From Erythrophleum ivorense (taxonomy: Eukaryota; Streptophyta; Magnoliopsida; Fabales; Fabaceae), in NCBI GenBank assembly GCA_026724425.1, contig JAIUCV010000009.1, positions 15,945,294 through 16,009,293 on the forward strand: DNA of 64,000 nt, in the 5' to 3' direction. Both the position numbers and the translations under genes were made by a program. Below the pieces are notes generated by a model. That model saw only the letters and a list, made by a program, of their open reading frames with translations. It searched no databases and was not told the origin of the DNA. Below are positions 34,438 through 47,484 of the stretch, piece after piece; the first letter of the stretch is position 1; each line of letters starts with the position of its first letter.

Positions 34438-37400
34438 AGACGTTTGACATTTGAAAAGCATCCAAGGTCTTAGCTGTCTAGGCTACTATCATAGGTTACT
34501 GTCATAAATTTTGAAAATTTATAACTAATTCTACAAAAAATCAAAATCATGTAAATTTGGTCAATATGAAAAGCTATGGATGTCAAATTTAAGGAAAAAT
34601 ATCTCTAGACCACACCAAGACCATCTAGGAATTGAATTATGATGGAACAGTATTGGACGTCCAGTGGTGCTATTGGTACTGATAGTAAATTTCAAAAATT
34701 CATAACTCTCTGCTTAGACCTCCAAATGAGGTGATCTTGGTGGCCACAAAATGCTTATAACCTCTAGTTTATTCTTGTAAAATTTCACAAGTATTGGATG
34801 CCATTGGCCATCAGATATGAACAGTACTTTAGCTTCATAATTAATTTTGACCATATGAACAATACATGTACCAAAATAGCAAAAAAATCCTTACTTTGAA
34901 AATTCATAATTAATTTTATAGAGCTCTGATTTTTTTGCACTTTACCTTCCCAAAAAGCTCTTAATGAGCTCTACATGTCTGCCAAATTTTATGGGAGGAT
35001 TCATCCATTGGGTCAGTTTGTACTATAGGGTTCTAGTTTGGTCATTTTTATGGTCTCAACTAGCATTCAAGTGTCTAATTTTGCTTCCCAAGCTTGTGAG
35101 GCCACTTGAGTATGTGGGATTGTACCAAATGACATTTTAGACTTGTCTCAAAGGTGCACAAACCCAGAATTTGGAAACTCACACTCTCACCCCATGCCAT
35201 ATACAATTTTCCATAATGCTAGTCTTGCCATTACATACCTAAATTGCATTGTAACATTCACACAACATAAATTCTCATTTGTACATGATACGTTAGCATC
35301 ATTACACATGTTTATGAGGTCATAGGATATATACAATAATGGATTATAACATTTGCCACTCATATGGCCATAAAGAAGCAAAATTCATACACTTGTTGTC
35401 ACACTTTCATCTTCTAAGTTGTTGGCTCCCATTATCTTGTCTTCTTGGTCCACTTAGCATGTTAGAACATTGGAGAGGAGGGGATGAGATTCAAAGAATC
35501 CCAATAGCTCATCTCCCTTTCAATCACACATAAAGTATGCAATACAAGCCTTGAAAATACATGCATGGACATATTAACATATATGAACATTCATGAAACA
35601 TTCTTGGCATTTGAACACATCATGTATAGCATACATAGGCTTGCCAAGTGAGTGGATTAGCCTTACCCATTCACTTATGAATTTTGGACTTGCCTCACAT
35701 ATTTTCTCTAAGAGGCTTTGACATAACCTTATTCTTGGAAGTCAACCTTATTCTTGGGAGGCTCTTTACTTTGTCTTAACCAAGTTTAAAGGTTCTTGGC
35801 TTATCCTCACCATGGCTAGAGGATTCTTGGCTTCTCCACACTCAAGTATACCAAGGTAAGCACATAAAACATCATTTTCATATATAAAACATCATCATGG
35901 TACCATGGAATAAGAGCCCATGGTAAAATATTTTTCATAACTCAAAACATATACACACACATTTAAAGACAATGTAAGCACACAATCATGCATGAGAGAA
36001 GGTGGAGAGAGCTACCTTGCTTGCATTCACACACTTTTTCCTTAAGCCTTGAGTCCTCTCCCTTGACCTCACAGACCCAAGGAGGTGGAGATCATTTCTC
36101 TTGCCCTAGACACATCATATGGAAGCCAATTATACTCTAGAATTAAATTCTAAGGCCATATATTCACTAGAAAAGTTAGGTGACTCTTATGACTCTTTTA
36201 TAGTTCCATAATACACTCAATGAAGCAACCTTAAGAGAACATCATCTTGGCCCTATTCTCTCCATCTATTTATAATTTTTGACTCCATTTAAACCTCTTT
36301 GAGTCATCACACAATCAATTCAAGAAGCTTAGCTAGGTGTTGCTTTTTTAAGCCATAATATGGAACATATAAGGCCATATCACTTTCTATGGTTTCTAAA
36401 ATTTTTTCAAGGCTTCCTCTCATACTCTCCCATCATACATGATGCAAAATTAAGCTTGGAACAAATTAAAACTACCCCTTGGTGCTTCATCTAGCTTAGG
36501 CTGAAGCTATGCATTATATGAACACCAAGTGAGTTTGCTTCATTCTTTTGATGGAAGATGCATATAAGGAGCCTTCTAGGGATTTCAAGAGCTCATCCAA
36601 ACATTGATTTAGGCCTAGGAATAATTGCATCAAATCAAATTTTCAAGGGAGCTCATGAAACCCTAGGTTTGCTATCTTGAAAATCAATGGCTTTTACTTG
36701 GATTTCCTTGTATATTCTTACTCTCCTCCCTTAAATTCATAGAATTCACCCTTGGTTCTATCTAAAATTCAAGTCCTCTTGTAGCTACATATATGGGACG
36801 AAATAGGGAGAAAAAGGGGGGAGGCATAGCTACCATAGGATGAAGATTTTATCTTATTTCAATGACTTTTCTTGCTTGTTTCTCACTTTCCTTGGTCTCC
36901 TCTCTTCAAATTCTTCTCTCAAAACAGATCCATATACTTCAATAAAATCATAGGAAAGGAAGGCAAATAGAGGAGAAGAGGTTTGCTAAAGAGAAAGCAT
37001 AAAAAGACTAAGAAATTCCATACCTTTCTTGCCTTTTTCTTCTCCCTTTTCTTCCTCTCTTGGTAATCCTCAAGGAGCTGCTATTTTCTATAATTTGGGT
37101 AGAGGAAGTTGTGCTTAAGAAGGTGGGAGAAAAAGGGAGAAGTGTGTGGGAGGTTCTAGAAATACACTTTTTCAAAAATTCTAGTTTCATCCTTCTATAA
37201 TGGCAATTTTGTTTCGGCTTCGCTATAGCTCCTTTTTGAGAACCATATTTTTCATTATAAAATTTAGGTTCCCAATTTAATAAAATGTCTTTGGAATTAC
37301 TCAATTTAGAGCTAAAACCTTACCAAATGAATCCATCAAAGTTTAGGCTCACCAACGTTGGAAAACGTACACCGGAGGGTTTTACCAGTCTCAGGGCTTT

Positions 37401-37742
37401 CCATAGTTTTGGGACCTTTGAGAACATTGGGCAACTCAAATTTCCCATTTAAAAAGCCTTTCTATGCGTTTTTCCAAAATTTTCACTTATTTACAGAAAT
37501 GCCATTACGTTTCATCAATTTTTGTCACAAATTGGTTCACTGTCCTAGCTTTATTTTTCTTTTTGTCTGAGCCTGGGATTCTCATTTTTAGGAGTCTAGA
37601 ATGCTTCTCAAATTTTTTGGGACTTTAACTAAGTCATTTCAGGGGATTTGCTTTTGTATTCGATGAATTTCATTTGTTTACGGAGAAACCGTATGTTACA
37701 TTTCTCGCGTTTTCTCTCGTTTTCAGAGAACCGGATATTACA
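34438..37742 (-). mobile_element. B5: family B LTR, 3' end missing, inverted against B4
   Basis: In plus-strand text it begins GAAGACGTTTGACATTTG, which corresponds to the inside of B6 near 40010 rather than to an LTR end, so about 0.4 kb of the LTR 3' end is missing. It then runs through the modules (34500-35000), the 'tggcttctccacactcaag' minisatellite area (35655-35850), the AAG|GTA site as AGCTACCTTGCTTGC (36010-36024), a second as CATACCTTTC (37018-37027), and ends with a type 2 head, CGGAGAAACCGTATG...CCGGATATTACA at 37742. The right flank aagtc has no partner. B4 and B5 together form a long inverted repeat. Confidence 0.85.
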
Positions 37743-39592
37743 AAGTCCTTGATAGTGTATGGTTTAGGACCTCGCATAGTGATAACTTTGACCAAAATTG
37801 TTTAGGCTATTTTAAGTTCCTGTAACCTCTAAATAAATATTTTTAATAAAGAGGAGAGTCTAAATTTTAGTGTGGAGTTGTTGGTTTCTAAAAATAATAA
37901 AAAATGAGTCTTAACGGTGGAATTAAATTCTAAAGGCAAAATTGATATTTTTGAAAAAAGTTACAAAATCCTATATATATATATATATATAAAGTGCCAC
38001 ACTTATTCTTCTCTCCATAACCGACCTAGGGTAGCTCTAAAAGGTCTCTTGGTGGTGTGAAGAAGGAAAAAGAAAGCTTCATATACGGTAGCAAACTTGT
38101 TAAAGTTAATTATGATATTGCTATGAAACTTCTACTCCTTCTCTTCATTCTCATGGTGGTTTTGATTTCTCAAAAGGGTGAATATTTATGGTTGTTCCCT
38201 TGAGTGAGGAAACTCTTTTGAAAAACTAATTGTATCGAAAGAATCTCCATTAAAGGCACATTAAAGCAAGGTATGATTTAGTCTAGGAAAATTTTATATT
38301 TTTGAAACCCCTATCCATGTATAGATTTGGACAAGATGGGAAGAAAGGAAACTATGTATATATTTGATGAAAACTTGGTGTAACTAAGGGTTTTGAATAG
38401 TGAAAAATAAGAATATGTAAATAGAATTGGTAAAGAACCAAAAGAAAGGCATATAGCTTCACTTAGGGTTTAGTTTTGGTTTTGTGAGATTCAAAATCTT
38501 AGGAGAGTTAATTAAATTAGAAATAAACTATGGACAACCTAAATCCATCAAATTCTCTATGAAGCAAACAAAACTCTAAGAATGGGAGTTGTGGGTGTGT
38601 CTCGGCCAAGAGATGAATTTGGTACCTAGGGAAGTCTTTGATTTGGTTACATGGTTTAAGAGGCCTAAATGAGTAATATAAAGGCTAGATGAATCATTAG
38701 TTTGAAGTAAATAATATGTTTTGATTATGTGCAAATTTTGGTACCATGAAAAACCCTAATTACCCTAAAAATGGAATAGGTGTTATAACTAGGTTTTTGG
38801 TTTTGTTTTAGTAAAAAAAGTGAGTAAATTAAGATAGATAAATGATGAAATTGCTACATGAAACATGAAAAATGGAATGGATCATTTTAGAGTACTTAAA
38901 GTAACTAAATCCATACTTTAAAATATAGTTTGCACATGTATTGCTAAAATGAGATTGAAAATGTCTTAATTGAATATTTCATGCTTTAATTGATGTGTCT
39001 AGGCCAAGCAAGTAGGACCACACCAAAGTGTTTGTGTGTGTAAGGCCATGGGATCAAGAGAAGGAGAGCAAGGAAATTGATTAAATTTGTTTGTTAAGGT
39101 AGCTTTTCCTCCATTTTTATATGTATGATTGGTTTGTTTGAGTACTTTTGTTGCTTGTGTGTATTATTTGCAATGGATTTGCTTATTCATTGTCGAATAC
39201 AATATGCAATTGCATGATGTCTATTTGCATTTATGAGTGGGGTGGCTCTTTAATAGGTGGGGCTAAGGTGGAATTACTCTACCTTAGGCCAAAAATCTCT
39301 TGAACGCATGGATTTGCTTTCTTGTGTATGATTTGGCTATGATTACAAAACATACATGCTTGCCTTCATATGCTTGATTGAACCACTTGTGTGTTTAAAT
39401 ATTGGTTTGCCTACTAGGATTCTTTGAATTTCATATTTTCTTATCTCCATTGACCATGGCCAAGTGAATCTCCAAGAAAGGAAAATGAAGATATAAGGGC
39501 TTAGAAAGATCAAATTCTATACTTAAAAAGCTTAGAATTTGGTGTTATGTACATCAACATATAAATCCATATTTTTGATACTAAAGTAATAG
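37743..39592 (+). mobile_element. D1, first part: old B-like LTR (family D)
   Basis: This keeps the B order at low similarity: 'gataactttgaccaaaattg' (37782-37801), a long TATA run (37972-37992), AAAGCAAGGTATG (38262-38274, like an AAG|GTA site), TGTCTAGGCCAAGCAAG (38995-39011), a weak minisatellite ('ggtggctc...ggtggggctaagg', 39238-39270) and ACTAGGATTCTTTGAATTTC (39415-39434). It is interrupted at 39593 by B6, resumes at 43306, is interrupted again by Cop2, and resumes at 61562. It is the outermost and so oldest layer of the stack. Confidence 0.6.
37972..37992 (+). repeat. (TA)n run at the TATA position of D1
   Basis: About ten TA units lie exactly where B copies have their TATA box, followed by 'aaagtgccacac' and a C+T-rich leader. 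Expansion of a promoter TATA box into a microsatellite is the simplest reading. Confidence 0.65.
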
Positions 39593-42500
39593 TCTAACAT
39601 CATAAATTTATATCTCATTTCATGCTATATCTATGCCTCACATCATACAGCTCACATAAGAGGTAAAATAATGGCATTAAAATAATGCATTATTTAGCGT
39701 TGCATTGCGTATAAAATTTTCGTTCGGTATCCCATGGACCATGTGAGCTCATATATCATATTCTCATATTTAATTACATGGATACAACTTATTTTTATCA
39801 TTAAAATTGGCCTACAACTCGTGGAAACCAAAGGAAAGCATAAAACACATATATGCATTTTCAGCCAGAATTTCTTCACTTCTGTCACAAATTTTAGAAA
39901 ATCATAACTAATACTAGGAAAATCAAAATCATGAATTCTTGGCCATTTTGGAAAGCTACACATGTCTCATTTATGGTAAAAATATTTCTAGACTATGAAA
40001 AATAACACAGAAGGTGTTTGACATTCGAAAAGGTCAAGAGGTCGGGTCGTCCATTGGTATTGTCATAAGGTTCTGTAGTAATTTTCAAAAATATACAATT
40101 AATTCTAAAAAAATCCAATCCATGTAAATTATACTAATCTAGAAAGTTGTGGATGTTATCTAGAGGAAAAAAATAACTCTAGACTAGTTCAAGCACGTCT
40201 GGACCTTGAAACTCAATCAAATAATACCTGAGGTCCATTGGGATGCCTGATACTGGGTAGAATCTTTAAAAATTTATATCTCCCTCTCTAGACCTCCAAA
40301 TGAGGTGCTTCTAATTGACACAAGTCGTTGGAAAATTTTAGTTTCTCCATATGAAATTTTGTGGCAATTGGACACCATTTGCCCTCTGAGTAATAGAATT
40401 CATTTTCAGATCAGTATAAACAATACCCTGACCAATTTTAGAAAATTTTTTAACTTTGAAAATTCATCAAATATTTCATAGACCTCCAAAAATTCTCTAC
40501 TTTAGCTTTTGAAAAAGCTCTCAATAAACTCTAATTTCATGCCAAATCTTAGATCAAGAAGAGCTCATTTGGACAAAAAGTGATATAGGTTTCCAATATA
40601 GTCAATTTTGCTCCATGTTAGATACCAAGTGTGCCCAAATGGTCTTTCTTGTGTTTGGCACCTCTTGGGTAAGTTTAAAACCATGAATATGACTTGTATG
40701 AACTGCCCAAGTAGTCCCAAATTTCATGCATCTCAATTTGGCTTCTCCACTTCCATTATTGCATACATTTCCATAAAGCTAGTTTAGTCATTCCATACTC
40801 AAATTGTACCATACCATTCATACAACATTCAATCTCATTTGTATATAATACATTAGCATAATTATACATGTTCATAATGTCATAGGATATATACTATAAT
40901 AATTTATAACACTTGCTACTCATATGGCCTTAAAGAAGCAAGATTCATGCACTTTGTTGTAAATTTCTTATCTTTCAAGGTGTTGGCTCCCATTACCTTG
41001 TTCTCTTGATTCACCTAGCATGTTAGAACATTGGAGAGGTGGGAATGAGATTCAAAGAATTCTAATAGCTCATCTCCCATTCAATCACACATAAAGTATG
41101 CAATACAAGTCTTCAAAATGCATGCATGGACATGTAAACATATGTGAGCATTCAAGAAACATTCTTGGCATTTGAACAAGTCATACATAGCATGCATAGG
41201 CTTGCCATGTGAGTGGATTAACCTCACAAATTCACTCATGGATCTTGGACTTGCCTCACCCATTTCTTTAAGAGATTTTTAACTCTACCTTACTCTTAGG
41301 AGTCAACCTCACTTTTAGGAGACTCTTTACTTTGTCTCAACTAACTTTAAGGGTTTTTGGCTCATCCTCATCATGGCTAGGGTTCTTAGCTTCTCCACAC
41401 TCAAGCAAACTAAGGCAAGAATATAAAACATTATTTGAATTCATAAAATATCATCATGGTACCATGGAATAAAAGCTCATGCTAAAATACTTTTCATAAC
41501 TCAAAATATATACACACACATTCAGAGACAATGTAAGCATACATCCATGCATGAGAAAAGGAGGAGAGAGCTACCTTGCTTGCATTTACACACTTTTTCC
41601 TTGAGTCTTGAATCCTTTCCCTTGACCTCACACACCCAAGAAGGTGGAGATCACTTCTCTTGGCCTAGACACATCATATGGAAGCTAATTATACTCTTGA
41701 ATTACATTTTAAGGCCACACAATCATTAGAAAAGTTATGTGATTCATAAGGCTCTTTTATGATTCTATAATACACTTAATGAAGCAATCTTAAGAAAACA
41801 TCATCTTGGCTCCATTCTATCTATTCATTTATGATTCTTGACTCTATTTAAACCTCTTGGAGTCATCATATAATCCATTCAAGGAGCCTAGCTAGGTGTT
41901 GCTTCTTTAAGCCATAATATAGAACACATAAGGCCATCTTACTTTCTATGGCTTCTAATATTTTTTCAAGGCTTCCTCTCACATTCTCCCATCACACATG
42001 ATGCAAAACTAAGCTTGGAAGAAATTAAAACACTCCTTAGATGCATGAACTCTCCTTGGCCAAAGCTATGCTTTCATATGGCACCAATGGAGTTGTTTTA
42101 ATTTCTTTGATAGGAGAAGCATGTGGGAGACTCTCTTGGTGTCTTAGGAACTCATATATATTCTTAGACAACTTAAATTACTACTAGGAAGCTTCATCTT
42201 AGCCTAGGTGCAATCAAATCCCTAAATTCCATAACTTGCATTCTAAAGCTCCCTTTTCAATTCTAGTTGTATATTCTTAATCTTCACACTCCATAACCTT
42301 TGGTTCCATCAAGAACACATAAAGAAAAACTCTCGTCCTCACTTTCTCTCTCTAGATCTAAGCTTAAATGGCTTGGAAATACAAGATTTTGTAAGTATTT
42401 CAAGTGAAGTCTTACCTTAAAATAGAGCTCTCTTCGCGTAGATTATTTTTTACCGATTGATTTCTTGAAAAGAGTTCCTTTTTGGCTTGGGTTAGACTTG

Positions 42501-43305
42501 AATCTTCAAGTTTTCAAGAAAAGAAAACCACCATTAGAGATCTCTTAGAGAGAGGAACAACTTTCCTAACTGGCACCAGATGAAATGGGGCCGTTTACTT
42601 ACCTAAACAGAAGCTTAAACTTCTTCTCTCTCTCCCTTCTTAATGTCATGCCATTTTTGCCCATTTTTCTGCAAATGGAAGTTTGAAGAAGGTGATGAGA
42701 TGTAATCTTACTTAAGAAGCCTCTTTTATAATTTTTTAAAATGACAATTTTACCCTTATGCGCATATTTGCTCTGTTTAGGCCCATTTTAACTCCTTTTT
42801 AAGAACCATTTTTTCTATCATAAAATTTAGGTCCTCTAATTCATAAAATGCCTTTGGAATCACTCAAATTGAAACTAAAATCTTTTGAATGAATCAGTCA
42901 AAGTTTGGGTCAACTAATGTTGGAAAACGTCCACCAGAGGGGTTTTAGTTGTCCCAAGACTTCTTATGGTTTTCAGGGCCTCTGAGAACCCTGGAGAACT
43001 CAATACTTTCATTTAAAAAGCCCTCCTATGAGAATTCCAAAATTTGTTCAAAATGACAAAAATGCCCCTATATTTTGTCAACATTTCGTTACATTTTGTT
43101 TCTTCATTCTAGCTTTCTTTTTCTTTCTGTCTAAGCCTGAGATTCTCATTTTTAGGAGTCTAGAATGCTTCCCAAATTTTTGGGGACCTTAACTAAGTCA
43201 TTTCAGGGGACTTGCTTTTGTATCCAGTGAATTTCATTCGTTTGCGGAGAAACCGTACGTTACGTTCTCATGTTTTCTCTTGTTTTCGGAGAACCAGATA
43301 TTACA
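39593..43305 (-). mobile_element. B6: complete family B solo LTR
   Basis: In plus-strand text it starts TCTAACATCATAAATT (TGTAACACCATAAATT with changes) and ends ACCAGATATTACA, giving 3,713 bp in minus orientation with a type 2 head (GCGGAGAAACCGTACG, 43244-43259). Flanks are identical: aatag at 39588-39592 and aatag at 43306-43310. Reversed order: GCGTTGCATTGCG (about 39697-39709, the CGCAACGC tail site), modules (39890-40470), ATTCTCATCTCCCATTC region (41060-41085), minisatellite (about 41205-41395), AAG|GTA site as AGCTACCTTGCTTGC (about 41570-41584) and the proximal block (42780-43030). It is inserted in D1. Confidence 0.93.
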
Positions 43306-43428
43306 AATAGCAATACATGTAAAAGTGTTAGACTATGATTTTGTAATCCATGGATACATGTATTAAGAGTTAGAACATAATTTAGCAAATGGCATTCTAT
43401 GTGGATTACATGTATTTTTATATGTGGG
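43306..43428 (+). mobile_element. D1, second part
   Basis: A 123-bp piece of D1 lies between B6 and Cop2. It begins with the second copy of the aatag duplication and ends with gtggg, the left half of the Cop2 duplication. Confidence 0.6.
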
Positions 43429-43611
43429 TGTTAGGTTTTGTAGTGATCTTAGGCATAGTAAAATTTAAAATTTTGATTACTAAAATCTATTCCCAAGAAT
43501 ATGTGTAGGAACATAAATCAAAATAAGATAAGAAAGTTACCTTTTATTTTGAGCTACAACCGAATCACACGTGTAGATCTAGTGACTTGTGCCTTTATGG
43601 TATCTATATAG

Positions 43612-45262
43612 TGTTGGGAATTCTAGGACACGTAGCGAAAATTTAAAATCCCAAATCCCTTCCCATGGATCCATCAATGTTATTTAAATTAAGTAGATCT
43701 AAAAATATTTACCTTTTTCTGTCAGATCTTAAGAATTGATCTTCAGATCTACTCCCTCTATTGGTATCCACACAAACAATTGCTCAACTCGAATAGCGTG
43801 CTAGCGCCTCTGATCAATATCTGTACACGTTCTTGGTAGAGAAGATGCTCTCCTCTTTCTCGTTTTCTCTCTAGGCGGTCATACACTGTCTGTACGCTTC
43901 TCTCTCTAGGGTTTTTTTGTTGTTCTAAGAAACCCAAACCTCTTCATTTTTTCTTTATTATTATGGAGATATCTCATTAGGGTTTCAGATATATTTGATT
44001 GATTTAAAATACATTATTTTAAATCAAATCAAATCATAATTAAATATATTATTTTAAATTTGATTCTATCTAATAGATTAAATTTAACCAATTATTTAGT
44101 CTAAATCTAGAACTAAATTCAAATTTAATTTATCTCATAAATTAAATTTAAATTATCATATTAGTTTAAATTTAAATCTATCATATATATTTGAATCTAA
44201 AACTAATTGATTTAAATTAATTAAAGGATATATATATTTTGAAATATAAATATATATATATATACATATATATTTTGAATTTTATAAACTATATATATAT
44301 TTATTTATTTATAAAAATTCTTTCACCCTAGATTGAACGTGACATTCATTAAATCTAGACGCAATTTTAGATTTAATGAATTTAGACATTCTAACTCGAG
44401 TTGACTCATTCTTGTGTGTGACCCTGTAGGCCCATATGACGTTGGCAGTGGGCTAATGACACTATTTGACCTACAAGTCACAAGTGGCTTCTAGCATGAT
44501 ATTTTGACTGCCCAAATCATATAGGGATCGGTGATCCGATGTAACCTGTCAGATAATCCTATCACATCCTGTTTGTCACATGATATCGAGATCAAATATG
44601 AGGCATGGAAATGTCATTCTCATCTTACTTTATCGTCTTTTTCTCAATTTATGTGCAGACTGACAGTACAAATGGAAACTCTTCCATTTGAGTACATCCA
44701 TACATTTTTCAGTCTCACTCATCAAGGAGCCCAGAGATATCTCTCTATTAATAAGAGGGACAAATCTTATTTTGACCACTCATTTTCTTCTACATGAATT
44801 TCACTATACTCGATCATAGCCTTTATGATCACCTAGTTAAAGATGACTTTTGACTATGCTAACCAATAGTATCTTTTCATGTTGGAAACTATAGTGATCT
44901 CAAGTCTAAGAGCTTAGTGACACAGTTATATATGAGATTTGCTTATGATTTAATCCATATAGTTATCTCATAACAGGTCGATCCAGCATCTTGTTCCCTA
45001 ATGAGTGCCTATGATTTTGATTTGTATCTATATACATGATTAACACATAATCATCAATCAAAATCATACTAGTTTTAGTTCATCATCGTTCTCACAATGA
45101 TAATCGATTAGAGATATTTAGGATAATCAATATGATTTATCCAAGGATATTATTATATAGAACATGCTAAAAATATAATAATGTAATAACAGAAAACTCT
45201 TATTTCTTAATAAAGTACAATATTTGCAATACAATGATTGGCTTAGGGCACAATCTCCAACA
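43612..45262 (-). mobile_element. Cop1: complete Ty1/copia solo LTR nested in Cop2
   Basis: In plus-strand text it starts TGTTGGGAATTC and ends AATCTCCAACA (1,651 bp). On the minus strand it begins TGTTGGAGATTGTGCCCTAA, a start I know from plant copia LTRs. Flanks tatag (43607-43611) and catag (45263-45267) form a 5-bp duplication with one mismatch. It includes a TA-rich tract (about 44228-44300) and the 'gacatatgggcctacagggtc'-type stretch near 44420-44440. No internal region, so a solo LTR. The 88-codon frame at 44531-44797 and the 64-codon frame at 45224-45418 lie in or across LTR sequence and are not genes. Confidence 0.9.
44228..44300. repeat. TA-rich tract in Cop1
   Basis: Several runs of TATATATA are interspersed with TTTGAAATATAAA-type text. 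Simple low-complexity sequence. Confidence 0.75.
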
Positions 45263-46510
45263 CATAGAGTAGGTGAAACTTTCTCTCACTCTACATTTCT
45301 GCTAGAAGATGCCTTTCACTATCTAGAGTTAAGATCTTTTAAAGTTTTAAGTGAATTGGAATTTCAAAGATACTCTTTTATGTCTTATGTGCCACCCCTT
45401 TTGGTCTTATATTTATAGACTTGGGATTTAACACTTTTCTAATCCTATTGAAACTATAATTTCTAAGTCAACTCAAACTCTTAGAATGCTAACCCAAGCC
45501 CAATAGGGAGCGAGGAGAGATAGGCCTAATATAATATAATATTACTTTAATATTAAATAACCTTACATTATATTATTATTATTTAATATTACCTTAATAT
45601 TAAATAATGTATTATTCTATAATATAATCTAATCATATTATATTGAGCCTTATTATTAGGATTTCTAATCTAACTAAAACCCCAATAATATTATAATATT
45701 TCAATTTCATCCTTACTCTTTGTGTGTGACCTCCTAAGTTCTTATTACGTTAGGAGTAACCCAAAAAATAATCTTATTTTAGAATCACAAATAGTGAATG
45801 GTGTTTAGCAATATATCACTATCACCTAAGTAATAAGCATGTTTGTGATTTGATATACCTAATTTGTGACCAATACCATTCAATTTAATTCCTTTTGTAT
45901 TGATATTAAATTGAACTTGTAACATCCGATTCTCTGAAAATGAAAAAAAATGCAAGAAACGTAACGTACGGTTTCTCTGTCAACGAACAAAATTCACCAG
46001 ATATAAAAGGAAGTCCCCCAAAATAAGGTAGTTAAGGTCCCAAAAAATTTGGGAAGCATTCTAGACTCCTAAAAATGAGAATCCCAGGCTCAGATGGAAA
46101 GAAAAATAGAGCTAGAATGAAGAAACAATTTCTTATGGAAAACTTACGAAATATAATGGCATTTTCGTAATTTTGAGCAAATTTTGGAACTCACACAGGA
46201 GGGCTTTTTAAATGAAAGTTTTGAATTTTTCAAGGTTCTCAGAGGCCCTGAAAATCATGGAAAGTCTCGGGATAGCTAAAGCCCATTCGATGGACGTTTT
46301 TCAACGTTGGTGCACCCAAACTTTGACAAATTCCTTTGAGAAGGTTTTAGCTCCGATTTGAGTGATTCCAAAGGTATTTTACTAAATTGGGAACCTAAAT
46401 TTTATAATGGACAGGACGGTTCTAAAAAAGGAGCTAAAATGAAAGAGAAACGAAAATGTCAAGAATGAAGAACAAAATGGGAATTTTTGAAAAGTGTAAC
46501 TTCCTCCCAC

Positions 46511-46522
46511 CTATATATATAA
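46511..46522 (+). promoter_or_regulatory. TATA box of LTR B7
   Basis: CTATATATATAA follows the conserved 'cttcctcccac' and precedes TGCGCCCTTCTTCTCCC. The same TATA then G/C-rich hexamer then pyrimidine leader occurs in B8 and B10. Confidence 0.65.
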
Positions 46523-47476
46523 TGCGCCCTTCTTCTCCCTTCATGTTGCATGATCAAGTTTTGCCCAAAACTAGAGGAAAACCCTAGGGAGAGTGGCGCA
46601 CAAGAGGAGGAAGAAAAGGAAGAGAAATCAAAGGCTTAAGGTATGAAAATTTATTAGTTTTTCATGCTCTTTCTCTTCCAAACCTCTTCTCCTTCATTCT
46701 CCTTTGTTTCTTTTCATTAAAATGAAGTTTACAAATCTGTTTTAAGGGAGAAACTTAGGGAAAAATTCAGATTTGAAGAGAGGAGCTTGGAGAAAGCTAG
46801 ATTCAAGTGAGAAAAAGTAAGAAAACAAGATAATTTCTCCTCCCATGGTTGCTACCTTTAGTTCCCTTCTCCACCATTTTGCCCCACTTAAGAAGACCTA
46901 AAAGGATTTGATTTTTAGGCAGAACCTATAATGTCCAGTTTTCGTTAAATGACGAAAATAGACACGTTTTCAAAGCAAGTCCCCTGAAATGAATTAGTTA
47001 AAATCCCAAAAAATTTGAGCTACATTCTAGCCTCATAAAAATGAGAATTTTAGTCTCAGATGGAAGGAAAAATAGAGCTAGAATGAAGAAACAAATTTTG
47101 ACTGAAAACCTACGAAACATAATGGCATTTTTGTAATTTTGGGTAATTTTTAGAATTCACACAAGAGGTCTTTTTAAATCAAAGTTTTAAGTTTTCTGGG
47201 GTTCTCAGAGGCCCTGAAAACCATGGGAAGCCCCGGGATAGTTAAATCCCCTCCGGTAGATGTTTTCTAATGTCGGTATGCCTAAACTTTGACGGATTCG
47301 TTCGAAAAGATTTTAGCTCTGATTTGAGTGATTCCAAAGGCATTTTTCTTAATTGGGAACCTAAATTTTATAATGGAAGAAATAGTTCTAAAAAAGGAGC
47401 TAAAATGAAGGAGAAACGAAAATGCAAAGTATGAAGGAAAAAATTGGAATGTTTGAAAATGTCCTTTTATCCTCGC

Positions 47477-47484
47477 TATATATA
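47477..47484 (+). promoter_or_regulatory. TATA box of LTR B8
   Basis: GCTATATATAGGTGGCGCC lies between the conserved proximal block and the pyrimidine-rich start of the leader. Transcription would begin roughly 30 bp downstream if it is active. Confidence 0.65.

Noticed and set aside
32154..37742. B4 plus B5 as one element with long terminal inverted repeats
   Set aside because: The two heads are of different types, the junction is in mid-LTR on both sides, and the outer flanks (cagaa, aagtc) do not match. It is a rearranged pair.
43429..45262. A complete copia element with two LTRs
   Set aside because: Only about 180 bp separate the two starts, there is no internal coding region, and the rest of the outer LTR is found further right.
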